From positions 1 to 64,000 of IMG/VR virus record IMGVR_UViG_3300022752_000048: a DNA stretch of 64,000 nucleotides; one strand, written 5' to 3'. The position numbers and the translations under genes are program-made. Position 1 is the first letter of the stretch. Every line of letters begins with the position of its first letter. Shown here piece by piece: positions 8,522 through 17,900 of this stretch. Source of the stretch: a virus. The notes beneath the pieces are model-generated. The model saw only the letters and a list, made by a program, of their open reading frames with translations, made no database searches and was not told where the DNA came from.

Positions 8522-9511
8522 TTAGCTCCATTGGTTCATCCCCTCCCGCTCGTAAATAACTTCTTCAACAGAACGCTGCAAAGAAATTTCTTCAAGTTCA
8601 TGGCGAATAATCGCTTCAATAATATGATCTGGCGTAAGTCCTTTACCGCGAAAGGCTTCTTTTTGAGAATCAGTCATTTTAATTTTACCAATGCCTTCTA
8701 CTAGCTGAAAAACTTCTTCATCTGATGGTGGTAAAACTTTGATAAGTTTATTAAAACGCCCAGGTCTATTGGTTAGTTGCGGTCCAAGCTGTTTAGCAAA
8801 GTTTGTTGTGCAAAGAATCATTGTTGGAACGCGGAAAAGGCCAGCAGTACCATCGAGAAAATTTAAACACGATGGATTAAATACCGTTGAGTTCGCAACT
8901 GAATCACGCTTGCCAAAATCTTCAATAACAATAATAATTCGTTTAACATCATCGGCATATGGTTTTAAAAAAATATGAGTAAGCATATTGAAGTTGATGT
9001 CTCCATCAACCTGAACTACCGCCGTACCTTCTGTTTTAAGAGCGTGTTCGGTGAAATGACGAATTAAAGCAGATTTTCCCATACCTGGTTCAGAATATAA
9101 CAAATACGCGCGTTTATTTTTTTTAAACTTGTTCCATAATAAATCGCTTTTTTCAAAAAAATTAGAAAAAAGTTTTTTTAAATATTTACTTGTGTTTGTC
9201 TCAAAAAATTTTTCTTCCGATTTAGGGATAGCAATCATTCCATGTTCTTGATGAAGATAATGAATTCCGCAACGAATTTGATGTTTTTCTTTAAATTCTT
9301 GTAGCGCTTCTTCCTTTTTCTTTTTAGCTTCTTCTAATTTTTGTTTTTCTTCGGCATTTTCTAAATCAATAGTTTCTTCTGAAATATATTTTGACTCAAT
9401 ATCATATGAAATAATTTTGTTATCTAGAATAACAAAATTATTTTCTATTTCAACTTCTGCGCCGACGGCGAGATCTTTAACATCTTTAACAATTAATTTT
9501 TGCAATTTCAT
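8522..9511 (-). CDS. AAA+ ATPase in the tail locus
   Basis: 329 aa. A Lys/Glu-rich coiled-coil stretch (residues 50-80) precedes a classical AAA+ module: Walker A SEPGMGKSAL (140-149), Walker B RIIIVIEDFG (191-200, E197-D198), sensor-1 CTTNF (N237) and an arginine-finger-like NRPGRFNK (249-255). The C-terminal lid is helical. The closest feel is the FtsH/Bcs1-type AAA group, but no protease or transmembrane segment is present. It sits between a coiled-coil gene upstream and fibre/tube genes downstream. A remodelling or assembly chaperone for the tail or fibres is a reasonable inference; AAA+ ATPases are not part of standard T4 or P2 tail operons. Confidence 0.85.
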   Translation of the reverse strand: MKLQKLIVKDVKDLAVGAEVEIENNFVILDNKIISYDIESKYISEETIDLENAEEKQKLEEAKKKKEEALQEFKEKHQIRCGIHYLHQEHGMIAIPKSEEKFFETNTSKYLKKLFSNFFEKSDLLWNKFKKNKRAYLLYSEPGMGKSALIRHFTEHALKTEGTAVVQVDGDINFNMLTHIFLKPYADDVKRIIIVIEDFGKRDSVANSTVFNPSCLNFLDGTAGLFRVPTMILCTTNFAKQLGPQLTNRPGRFNKLIKVLPPSDEEVFQLVEGIGKIKMTDSQKEAFRGKGLTPDHIIEAIIRHELEEISLQRSVEEVIYEREGMNQWS

Positions 9512-9526
9512 TGAACGCCCCCTAAA

Positions 9527-10120
9527 TTATTTTTTTTCTAATTTATTAATTCGATTAACTAAATCTTGTATTAAAGCTTCTTTTGCATCTGCCTCAGCCT
9601 TTTCTTTAGCTTTTCGCGCAGCAATTTTAGGTTCGTCTTCCGCACGTTTTTTAGCAAGCTCTGCTTCTTCCGCTGCTACTTTTGCTCTTTGTTCTTCTTC
9701 ATATTTTCTGTGATATTCTTCCATTTCAGATTCTTGCATTTCGCGTATTAATCTTCTTTCCTGCTGGAATCTTTCATTTTCCTGCTCCATTTCTTTTTGT
9801 CTTTTTTTATGAGCAGCTTGTAGTTTGGCGTTTTTTTCTTCCAATTGATTTTTAATATTTTCGATTTTTTCTTGTTCAAAATTTAATAATTGTTGTTCTT
9901 TGTCTTTAATAAATTCTGCAGAACTATCTAACGCAATCAAATACAGTTCATCCCATCTTTCTCGTCTAAGAGATTTTTTAACTCTTTCGACAGCGTCTGG
10001 ATTTGTAATAACAATTTCTTTATGCAATTCTTCACTAACTTTTGCAAATCCTCGATCATCTAAAATATGATGACCATCTTCAGACCAAAGAGGCTCACCT
10101 TTTTTAATGATAATTTTCAT
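9527..10120 (-). CDS. Coiled-coil protein, unknown
   Basis: 197 aa. The first ~60 residues form a small globular part (MKIIIKKGEPLWSEDG). From about residue 65 to the end it is an almost unbroken Glu/Lys/Ala/Gln coiled coil. It directly precedes the AAA+ ATPase (15 bp gap), which has its own coiled-coil stretch, so the two may form a complex. It could equally be a fibre-chaperone or trimerisation factor. No signal peptide or membrane segment is visible. Confidence 0.55.
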   Translation of the reverse strand: MKIIIKKGEPLWSEDGHHILDDRGFAKVSEELHKEIVITNPDAVERVKKSLRRERWDELYLIALDSSAEFIKDKEQQLLNFEQEKIENIKNQLEEKNAKLQAAHKKRQKEMEQENERFQQERRLIREMQESEMEEYHRKYEEEQRAKVAAEEAELAKKRAEDEPKIAARKAKEKAEADAKEALIQDLVNRINKLEKK

Positions 10121-10144
10121 AAATACTCCGGTTAAATAAGAATT

Positions 10145-10879
10145 TTATATTTTTATAATATAATTCACATTTGCATTTAAAGGTCTAGTTTCAGATATAG
10201 ACCCACTATTATTAATAGTAACCGATGGCGTTGCTTCGTGAGTATGATTTACTGAACGGCCAGGTGAATCGTGATAATGGTTAGTGTTAATTCCACCAGT
10301 AGAATGCCCATGATTACCAATGCTAGCCCATCCGGAAGTTGTTCCGTGTGTTAATCTACCATTATCATAGTCATATGTCTGGTTTGTGCCAAACATACCA
10401 GCACTGGGGGCGGAACAAAAATGTGCATCAACGCGACCATGGGTGTGTGCTCCGCTTGGATTTACATAATGGCCATGGTCTGCACTAATATAACCAGTAT
10501 TTCCGTGCGTATGGTTTACATTTGGAATGTCCGATGTTGCTGATCGAGTATTGGCATGATCATGTCCGTGTGCGTTATCTTGTACACTTCCAACATTATC
10601 TCCAGTATTACCACCAGGATTTGAAGCCGTTCTGGCAGTTCTGTCTGGATCTCTAGCTATGCCGCCATCTTTACCTCTTAAAAACCTACCTCTCAAGTCT
10701 GGTAAATGGAAAGTGGAAGATCCATCTCCATTGCCCCAAGTTGTCCCAATGGCAGAGAATAAAGTGCTATATAAAGACCTGCTCACTGCAGAGCCATCAC
10801 ACAACAACCATCCAGCAGGAGCGGTCGGTCCTCCGAACGGTATAACAATTCCTGGTGGTAAAGAGTTAAAGTAAGTCAT
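10145..10879 (-). CDS. Tail-collar-domain fibre tip protein with seven HxH sites (copy 1)
   Basis: 244 aa. Residues 1-75 are a tail-collar domain: PPGIVIPFGG, APAGWLLCDGSAVSR, then STFHLPDLRGRFLRG. The middle and C-terminal part is Gly/Asn-rich with seven His-x-His sites (HGHDH, NHTHG, DHGHY, AHTHG, NHGHS, NHYHD, NHTHE), and the chain ends in NYIIKI. In T4 gp37, His-x-His motifs of the three chains bind a row of iron ions in the receptor-binding needle, so a metal-bound needle tip is the likely structure here. First transcribed pair overlaps: its ATG lies 4 bp inside the stop of the next upstream collar gene. The gene shares an exact 88-bp stretch with that neighbour. Confidence 0.8.
   Translation of the reverse strand: MTYFNSLPPGIVIPFGGPTAPAGWLLCDGSAVSRSLYSTLFSAIGTTWGNGDGSSTFHLPDLRGRFLRGKDGGIARDPDRTARTASNPGGNTGDNVGSVQDNAHGHDHANTRSATSDIPNVNHTHGNTGYISADHGHYVNPSGAHTHGRVDAHFCSAPSAGMFGTNQTYDYDNGRLTHGTTSGWASIGNHGHSTGGINTNHYHDSPGRSVNHTHEATPSVTINNSGSISETRPLNANVNYIIKI
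10578..10665. repeat. Exact 88-bp direct repeat, copy 1
   Basis: Every base of 10578-10665 is repeated at 11309-11396, 731 bp away, which is one gene length. It encodes the end of the collar domain (around ARDPDRTARTASNPGGNTGD). Exact identity at all codon positions points to recent duplication or gene conversion between the two collar genes. The equivalent stretch of the third collar gene (11607-12341) encodes nearly the same protein but differs at many bases. Confidence 0.9.
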
Positions 10880-11610
10880 ATTTTAATCACATAATTCATA
10901 TTTGCGTTAACTGGTCTTGTTTCGTTTCCGCCGTCTGTATTAATCGATAAGTTAAATGGTATTGTGTGGGTGTGCCACGCAGATACCGTATTTGTACCGT
11001 GATAATGGTTAGCAGAAACTCCGCCTGTTCCATGATCATGCCAGCCTTGAGATTCGGTAGCTTGCCATGTAGAATCTACACTATTGCTCCAATGTCCACC
11101 ATGATTACTGCCTTGGAATCCTCTATTCCATCCATTAAACTCAGAAAAATAAGCATCGTCTGAACCATGGTTATGATCGCCAGTAGGATTGACATAGTGT
11201 CCATGATCTGCGCTAATGTAGCCAGTATTATTATGCGAATGATCTACGCTTTCACCACCAGTAGAAACGCTGGCAGAGTTTGTGTGAGTATGAGAAGAAT
11301 ACGTATGGTCTTGTACACTTCCAACATTATCTCCAGTATTACCACCAGGATTTGAAGCCGTTCTGGCAGTTCTGTCTGGATCTCTAGCTATGCCGCTGTC
11401 TTTGCCACGCTCAAACCTTCCGCGCATATCTGGTAAATGGAAAGTGGAAGATCCATCACCGTTTCCAAAACTTGTTGATATTTTATTGAATAAATTTGCA
11501 TATACCGTTCTGCTAATAATTGAACCGTCACACAACAACCATCCAGCAGGAGCAGTTGTTCCTGCAAATGGCAAAATTGTTCCTGATGGTATTGAATTAA
11601 AAAAAGTCAT
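10876..11610 (-). CDS. Tail-collar-domain fibre tip protein with seven HxH sites (copy 2)
   Basis: 244 aa, the same length as both flanking copies. Collar domain at residues 1-75 (PSGTILPFAG, APAGWLLCDGS, STFHLPDMRGRFERG), then a near-identical NPGGNTGDNVGSVQD stretch, then a variable His-rich part with seven His-x-His sites (SHTHT, DHSHN, DHGHY, DHNHG, WHDHG, NHYHG, WHTHT). It overlaps both neighbours by 4 bp (ATGA). The conserved N-terminal half and variable C-terminal half are what is expected of receptor-binding tips under host selection. Confidence 0.8.
   Translation of the reverse strand: MTFFNSIPSGTILPFAGTTAPAGWLLCDGSIISRTVYANLFNKISTSFGNGDGSSTFHLPDMRGRFERGKDSGIARDPDRTARTASNPGGNTGDNVGSVQDHTYSSHTHTNSASVSTGGESVDHSHNNTGYISADHGHYVNPTGDHNHGSDDAYFSEFNGWNRGFQGSNHGGHWSNSVDSTWQATESQGWHDHGTGGVSANHYHGTNTVSAWHTHTIPFNLSINTDGGNETRPVNANMNYVIKI
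11309..11396. repeat. Exact 88-bp direct repeat, copy 2
   Basis: Partner of 10578-10665, identical over all 88 bases and in the same reading frame of the neighbouring collar gene. The two copies could recombine to delete or exchange one complete tip gene. Confidence 0.9.
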
Positions 11611-12341
11611 ATTTTAATAATATAGTTTAGGGTTACGTTTTTAGGTCTTGTTTCGTTTCCGCCATTAGCCGTTACCGATACCGAGGTCGTCACTGCATGC
11701 GAATGGCCAGCGCTTCTGCCACCAGTTCCATGTACATGGTTTGAATTAACTCCACCCGTTCCATGATCATGCCAGCCGGCATTACTATAGGTAATCCATC
11801 TATACCACGGTTGATTATCATAATCATTTCCATATCCCTCTCCTCGTAGACTCTGGTTTCCACCATTAGATTCTGCCCAATATGCATCGTTTTGCCAGTG
11901 ATAATGATCACCGTTGCCATTAGCCCAATGGCTATGGTCGTTAGAAACGTATCCAGTGCTGTGATAGTGATCTGCACTTTCGTTGCCAGTAGTGCCGCCA
12001 GACGTAGTTACGCCATGGTTATGGGTTTTATATCCATGGCCTTGCACACTTCCGACGTTATCTCCAGTATTGCCACCAGGATTTGAGGCTGTTCTTGTTG
12101 CGCGGTCGGGATCGCGACCTACTCCCCCATCTCTTCCCCTCAGAAACCGGCCTCTTAAATCTGGTAAGTGAAATGTAGTAGATCCATCTCCATTTCCCCA
12201 AGTCGTACCGATTGCAGCAAATAAATTGGGATAAATTGTTCGACTAATTGCAGAGCCATCACACAACAACCATCCTGATGGTGCTGCAGATTCGGAAGAT
12301 GGCAAAATTGAGCCTGTCGGCACAAAGTTGAATAACGTCAT
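11607..12341 (-). CDS. Tail-collar-domain fibre tip protein with seven HxH sites (copy 3)
   Basis: 244 aa. Collar domain at residues 1-75 (PTGSILPSSE, APSGWLLCDGSAISR, TTFHLPDLRGRFLRG) followed by a His/Trp/Asn-rich part with seven His-x-His sites (THNHG, DHYHS, DHSHW, DHYHW, WHDHG, NHVHG, GHSHA) and a NYIIKI end. Trp and Tyr are frequent beside the His pairs, typical of sugar-binding surfaces. Its start overlaps the stop of the 111-aa tip-like gene by 4 bp. More diverged in DNA sequence from copies 1 and 2 than these are from each other. Confidence 0.8.
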   Translation of the reverse strand: MTLFNFVPTGSILPSSESAAPSGWLLCDGSAISRTIYPNLFAAIGTTWGNGDGSTTFHLPDLRGRFLRGRDGGVGRDPDRATRTASNPGGNTGDNVGSVQGHGYKTHNHGVTTSGGTTGNESADHYHSTGYVSNDHSHWANGNGDHYHWQNDAYWAESNGGNQSLRGEGYGNDYDNQPWYRWITYSNAGWHDHGTGGVNSNHVHGTGGRSAGHSHAVTTSVSVTANGGNETRPKNVTLNYIIKI

Positions 12342-12673
12342 TTAATAAACCAGTTTCCATTAAGTGCCACTAATTCAAATGAAGAATATTGTGGCAAAAT
12401 TTGTGTTAACTGTCCATCAATTGTTTGTGAACCATTACCATCAATAGTTACATTACCAGTATTTATATTTTTAAAGAACAAAACGCAACCGTCTTTTCCG
12501 ACTGCAGAAGGCAAGACGACAGTTATGGCTGTTGCAGAGTTACATGCATAAAGATAATTTACTGGCAAATCAGTTAGAGTTGTACCAGATGTAAGAGTAA
12601 CAACATAGTATTGAAGGTAAAAGTCCTTCATAAATACTGGAGTTGGTTTGAATTTAGATGTATATGTTGCCAT
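12338..12673 (-). CDS. Small fibre tip-domain protein
   Basis: 111 aa. Residues ~40-111 (TAITVVLPSAVG, VLFFKNINTGNVTIDGNGSQ, TIDGQ, ELVALNGNWFIK) are the same beta domain that closes the 1049-aa fibre (TINLPAAS, VLTIDANGSETIDG, HLVSNGTSWEMF) and the 614-aa fibre. Here it is a stand-alone gene with only a ~35-residue leader. It may cap a fibre in trans or be what remains of a longer fibre. It overlaps the collar gene downstream and lies 9 bp from the collar gene upstream. Confidence 0.6.
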   Translation of the reverse strand: MATYTSKFKPTPVFMKDFYLQYYVVTLTSGTTLTDLPVNYLYACNSATAITVVLPSAVGKDGCVLFFKNINTGNVTIDGNGSQTIDGQLTQILPQYSSFELVALNGNWFIK

Positions 12674-12682
12674 AATAAATCC

Positions 12683-13450
12683 TTAAATTTTAATCAAATA
12701 TCTAACACCAACTGCATCTGGTCTTGTTTCGGCATCGCCAGCCCCTATTGTAATAGCAGGTGCCGCTACTGTGCTAGATGAAACTGTTTGAGCTGCGGCT
12801 GAACCAGTTGATAATGTTTGAGCGGCTGCTGTTGCGGACAATCCGTGAGTATGGTTATATGCAGAAGCACCACTTGAAGCTTCTGCAGTACCATAGCTAG
12901 ATGGAGTTGCAGCACCGCCGTTTCGAATTAAGCCGGTGGTACCATTGGAAAAATCTGCAGTAACTCTGTAAATACCTGCAGTGTGGGTATGATCTATACC
13001 TCCTGAAGTTGCTGAGCCGGAGACACTACTGCTGTTCATTGTTAATGAAATACTGCTGCTGTTCATTGTTAATGCACTAAGATTGCTCGTACCAGAAGTT
13101 GCTGTTAATCCATTTTTAGCAGTTTTGTGTGTTTGAAATTCCGCCAATCCAGTCGCAACACCTTGTGCGTTATTAGCTCCGCCGGAAGATCCTCGTAAAA
13201 ACGAACCCCTTAAATCTGGCAAACGGAATTTTCCCGCTGCTGGGCTTGCATATGTTGCACCAGTTAAAGGATTTTTAGCATTATTCCAAGTAGTTCCAAG
13301 TGCCGCTGATAATGACGGATATGCAGAAATATCAACTTCTGCCCCATTACATTCCAACCAACCTGCCGGCGTTGATGATCCGGCGTATGGCATAATCATT
13401 CCCGCTGGAAAATCGATAATTGTAAGTCCAGAAATTGCACTACTTGACAT
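12683..13450 (-). CDS. Tail-collar-domain fibre protein (copy 4)
   Basis: 255 aa. Starts with ~15 extra residues, then a collar domain (PAGMIMPYAG, TPAGWLECNGAEVD, GKFRLPDLRGSFLRG). The second half is Ser/Ala/Thr-rich with repeated LTMNSSS and AAQT motifs and only two His-x-His sites (DHTHT, NHTHG), ending VRYLIKI. This Ala/Ser-rich tip style is shared with the copy at 14267-14995, so the locus holds at least two tip classes: His-rich needles and Ser/Ala-rich ones. Confidence 0.75.
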   Translation of the reverse strand: MSSSAISGLTIIDFPAGMIMPYAGSSTPAGWLECNGAEVDISAYPSLSAALGTTWNNAKNPLTGATYASPAAGKFRLPDLRGSFLRGSSGGANNAQGVATGLAEFQTHKTAKNGLTATSGTSNLSALTMNSSSISLTMNSSSVSGSATSGGIDHTHTAGIYRVTADFSNGTTGLIRNGGAATPSSYGTAEASSGASAYNHTHGLSATAAAQTLSTGSAAAQTVSSSTVAAPAITIGAGDAETRPDAVGVRYLIKI

Positions 13451-13453
13451 TTT

Positions 13454-14257
13454 CTATACCTTGATAATATAGTTAACGTTTATATTTAATGGCCTTGTTT
13501 CATTATCTCCATTACCAACTGTAACAGCTTGTGCTGGTGTTGTCCCTGATGCAGAAAAAGTTGCAGAACCCCCAAAATCCCAAGAGTGGGAATGGTCAAC
13601 ACTTTGACCTCCCGTTCCACCACCATGAGAGTGAGCTCCAGCACCACCCGTTTGAACCTGCGGATATGTGGCAAGGTTATTAGCATCGGAATTATAATCA
13701 AGACGGGTATTATACGGACCTAAACCAGGATTTGCTGTTACGTATTGCTGATGAGTATGATCACCTTCTCCGCTAATTCCATGATAATGGCCGGCTGATA
13801 CGCCACCAGAAGTTCCATTTAATTGATTTTTAAGCCCGTTTACTGTTGTAGTTACTGTTCCCGCTGTTGCAGACAATCCATTTTTAGCGGTAGCGTTTGT
13901 TTGGATACTCCCAACATTATTGCCCGTATTACCTCCAGTCGCAGCTGCGGTTCTAGTCGCTTTATCTGGATCTCGTCCTGCTGTTCCATCTACACCACGC
14001 ATAAATCGACCACGAAAATCTGGTAAATTAAATGTGGTGGAGTTATCGCCATAACCGTGCGATGTGCCAATCGCAGCAAATAAATTTGCGTATGTTGTTC
14101 TACTAATTGCTGAACCGTCGCATAATAGCCAACCTGGTGGCGCAGATGAGCCACCAAATGGCAAAATAACGCCTGATGGCATTAATGCAGAGATTGCGCC
14201 CGCAGCTTGGGACGAAGTTTGGTCTCCTAATGTTGCTAATAATGCTGCGTTTGCCAT
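13454..14257 (-). CDS. Tail-collar-domain fibre protein (copy 5)
   Basis: 267 aa. A ~28-residue Ala/Ser-rich leader precedes the collar domain (PSGVILPFGG, APPGWLLCDGSAISR, TTFNLPDFRGRFMRG). The shared PDKATRTAA and NVGSIQT stretch follows. The C-terminal half has four His-x-His sites (GHYHG, DHTHQ, AHSHG, DHSHS), intermediate between the His-rich and Ser/Ala-rich classes, and closes with NYIIKV. Three bp separate it from copy 4. Confidence 0.75.
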   Translation of the reverse strand: MANAALLATLGDQTSSQAAGAISALMPSGVILPFGGSSAPPGWLLCDGSAISRTTYANLFAAIGTSHGYGDNSTTFNLPDFRGRFMRGVDGTAGRDPDKATRTAAATGGNTGNNVGSIQTNATAKNGLSATAGTVTTTVNGLKNQLNGTSGGVSAGHYHGISGEGDHTHQQYVTANPGLGPYNTRLDYNSDANNLATYPQVQTGGAGAHSHGGGTGGQSVDHSHSWDFGGSATFSASGTTPAQAVTVGNGDNETRPLNINVNYIIKV

Positions 14258-14266
14258 TTGTTCCTC

Positions 14267-14995
14267 TTATAACTTAATAATATAATTAAGAGCTAAAAAT
14301 GCTGGTGTTGTTTCCGTATCACCTGCACCTACAGTAATAGTTTGTGCTGATGCTGTTCCTGAAGACAAAGTTTGAGCAGCTGCTGTGCCTGTGGACAAAG
14401 TTTGCGCTGCGGCTGTCAATGATGGGGTTGCCGAGTGATTGTGAGAAGAACTTGGTAGAGTTGTGGCACCCCAGTTATAAAAATTTCCATCTGACCATCT
14501 ATCGTCAATCACTGTTTTTGCGCCTGAATTAGTGCTGCCTGTTGGACGCATGATTCCGTCCGTTGGAACTGTACTATTTCCTACAGATACGCTACCAGAA
14601 ACAGAACTGCTGTTCATTGTTAATGTTATAGAACTACTATTAAGTGTTAAGGCGCTGATGTTGCTGCTGTTAGCACTTGCCGTTAATCCATTCTTGGCAG
14701 TTTTTTGTCCGCCTTTTGCAGCTAAAGCTCCACCGGCTGGCGTATGTCCTGTCACTCCACCATAATTTGCTGTTCCGTTTGTTCCAGCTCCACGTGGATA
14801 AACACCGCGCATGTCGGGAACATTAAATGTTGTTGAATTATCACCAACTCCATATGTTGTGGAAATAACACCAAATAGTTTTGAATAGGTTGTGCGGCTT
14901 ATAGCACTGCCATCGCATAATGCCCAACCTTCTGGTGCTGCCGAGCCTGCAAACGGTAATACTGTTCCGGTTGGCGCAATGCCTAAAAATGCCAT
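14267..14995 (-). CDS. Tail-collar-domain fibre protein (copy 6)
   Basis: 242 aa from the ATG at 14995, which overlaps the stop of the upstream long fibre (TAATG). The alternative ATG at 15010 would place the GGGAG ribosome-binding site inside the gene and adds residues that other copies lack. Collar domain: PTGTVLPFAG, APEGWALCDGSAISR, TTFNVPDMRGVYPRG. The tip is Ser/Ala/Thr-rich (LTMNSSSVSG, AAQTLSTGTAAAQTLSS) with one His-x-His (SHNHS). Its collar resembles that of the gene at 22517-23248 (YPRGAGTNGTANYGG in both). Each of these two genes lies directly downstream of one of the two paralogous long fibres. Confidence 0.75.
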   Translation of the reverse strand: MAFLGIAPTGTVLPFAGSAAPEGWALCDGSAISRTTYSKLFGVISTTYGVGDNSTTFNVPDMRGVYPRGAGTNGTANYGGVTGHTPAGGALAAKGGQKTAKNGLTASANSSNISALTLNSSSITLTMNSSSVSGSVSVGNSTVPTDGIMRPTGSTNSGAKTVIDDRWSDGNFYNWGATTLPSSSHNHSATPSLTAAAQTLSTGTAAAQTLSSGTASAQTITVGAGDTETTPAFLALNYIIKL

Positions 14996-17900
14996 TAGAA
15001 CATCTCCCAAGATGTGCCATTGCTAACTAAATGGCAAGATTCGTTTTGGAATAAGCCAACGGTTAAAGTTCCATCGATAGTTTCCGAACCATTTGCGTCA
15101 ATTGTCAAAACTTGGCCAGCATTTAGCCTACTTTTTACAACAAATATTTTACCGGACACTGTAGATGCTGCCGGCAAATTGATAGTGTATCCCACTGCAC
15201 CTGATGCTGAAACATAATAGTCCGAAGCATTAATTGTGTACGTTCCTGTTACTGCTTTATAATTTGCAACTATATTATTTCCGCCAATTGTTAACGGAAA
15301 GGTTGCGCCAACAGCTGGAGCGTTTAATGCAAAGTTAACGCTGGCATTAACAAATCCTGCAATATTTGGCAGAGTAATTTGTATTAAACCGGCAGCAGTG
15401 ATAGTAACGCTAAATCCAAGCGGCGGAACATCACCCATAGTTTGGTATGAAATGTTATAGTCAGTCCCGGCGCCGTTTTTAGCAAACTGGGCTTGAACAT
15501 AAAAACGATAATCGGTAGTTGCGTCAATAGTTACCCAGCCAGTTAATTCGCCGGCATCGTAAGCAGAGGCCACTTGGATTGTTGTTATTGCATTATTAGA
15601 TAAAGAAATCTGCGTTCTGGCATTAGCGCCACCAACAACTGAACCGCGCATGTTGAAAAATTCAAACGCAGTTGTAGAGCGTGCAACACCAAGAGGTTTA
15701 GATACTTGGCCAACCACTGTAGGATCTGATGTAGTAATTTTACCGGCAGTTGTTGGTGAAAGGAAATATGTTTCTCCAGCAGTTAAAGCGGGCGGTGCAG
15801 AAACAAAAACTTCTGCTGTTAAAGTAGACCCCGACAAAAATGGAGTCCATGAGGTTCCGTTACTACTAGATAATCCCCGGGAATTAGCTGGAATCCCTGC
15901 GGTTTGATTGTCCCAAAACAATCTAAATTGTCCTGCGCCTGATACAACATTATAGACAATAATTCCATAATATCTACCTGCAACAAGGCTGGCGGTTGTT
16001 GTAAAATTTAAAGAAACAATACTGACTACACTCTGAACTAACGTTGAAACATTAAGCGATTGTGTAACTGCAATAGGCGAACCTGTTGGAACACCCGTTC
16101 CGGTTTGATTTGTTAGCTCGTAAATTTGAACAACAGCAGTTCCGGTTATAGCTCCTGCAATTGCTTGGCACCTTAAATTAATTGAACTTGCATTGCCACC
16201 TACTGATGTTACAAAGGTAGAACCTGAATAAGTAGATGCTTGTCCAACCGTCCATGGATTTGTAAATGCATAGCCAGAAACAGCACTTCCGGCGCCTTCA
16301 ATTAAATTCGCTCCAACTGAGGCAACTTCGCCGCTTAAACAAATTAAGAATGTATTTGTGTCTACGATTTTGTATATTAATCCAGCCACTTCGGCTGTAT
16401 TTGTGGCATTGGCAATTGCATATGTATATGTAGATCCGTTTAAATATAACGGTCTACCAATATCTGCAGTGGTGAATCCATGTGAATTTTGAGTAACTTC
16501 TACAATTGTGTTGGTGGCCTCTGCCCATCGCAGTGTACCTGAACCATTTGTAATTAATGCTTGGCCATTTGTTCCATCTGCTGACGGCAATGTCCATGTA
16601 ACATTTGCGGCGATAGAATCTGCAGCTTTAAACGCAACTGAGTTTGTACCATTTGCTGCCAGCTCTCTAAATCTAAGCTCGCCACCATTTCCTGTTAATG
16701 TTCCGGTAGGACCAAGAATCAAAGAGGTTTCCGCAATACCGGGAAATCTATAAAGATGGCCAGAATCGCCTAGTACAAATTGATTATTAGCTGTAGCGTA
16801 AGAACCACCACCGGCTGCTGTTTTTCCGATGGTAACTGTACCGCTTAAAACAGAACCTGGAGTTAATGCTCCACCTGTATTGATGCAGACGTTGTTATTA
16901 CTATAACCGCCTAATAAAAGACCGGCACCAGAACCAATTGCAACGTTGCCAAATCCATCTGTAACGTTTCTTAAAGAAAAATAACCAACCGCAGTATTAT
17001 CTGTTCCGGTTGTCATTAATTCGGAAGATTGGTTACCAACCGCTGTATTGCTGTAGCCACTAGTAACAAGCCGCATCGAGCGCCAGCCGATTGCGGTATT
17101 GTCGGCTCCATCAGTAAGAGTGATAAGTGAGTTATAACCAACTGCTGTATTGTTTGATCCGGTTGTTAATGCAGTTAATGCATTAGTACCAAATGCTGTG
17201 TTTTGTACACCCAAAGTTACTGAATCTAACGATGCAACACCGATAGCTGTATTGTTTGTGCCAGTCATTGATGCATTAAACGCACCGGTCTCAAATGTTG
17301 ATCCAGTAGTAGGGTGTGCAATATCACCAATTTTCTTTTCAACTGCGGCAGAGCTTAGATAGTAAAGCGAGCCATCGGATTTAAAATAAATTCGTGTGTA
17401 GCCGGAAAGCGGAGACGAGGGTGTTACCGATTCATTTAAAAAATCAAAATATGCGGTGCCCGCAACGCCTGTGCCTTTTAATGTAAGAAAAGTGAATGCA
17501 CCAGAGCTTGCAGTGGTTGCACCAATCGAAGATGAGTTGATAGTTTTATTTGTTAAGTTTTCTGCACCGGCTAGAGTAGCTAATGTGCCAGAGGTGGGCA
17601 GAGTTAGACTTGTTGAAGCGGTTGTCGTTAATGTTATGTTATTAGAGCCATAACTGAATAAACCCGTATTGCTAGCGCCTGTACCACCTCTTGTCGGCGA
17701 TAGTTGGGCTTCACTTGTTAACGTATTAGTATTACTCCAATATGCAACATAATTAGACGTTCCTGTCCCTAACGTAACAGAGCCGTCTGCATTTGGAATA
17801 GTTAATGTTCTGGAAGTATTTCCGCTAATACCAGATAGTTGAAAATATAATTTTTTAGTCGGATCAGTTTCATCTGCAAAATAAACAGTGCTGTCTTGTA

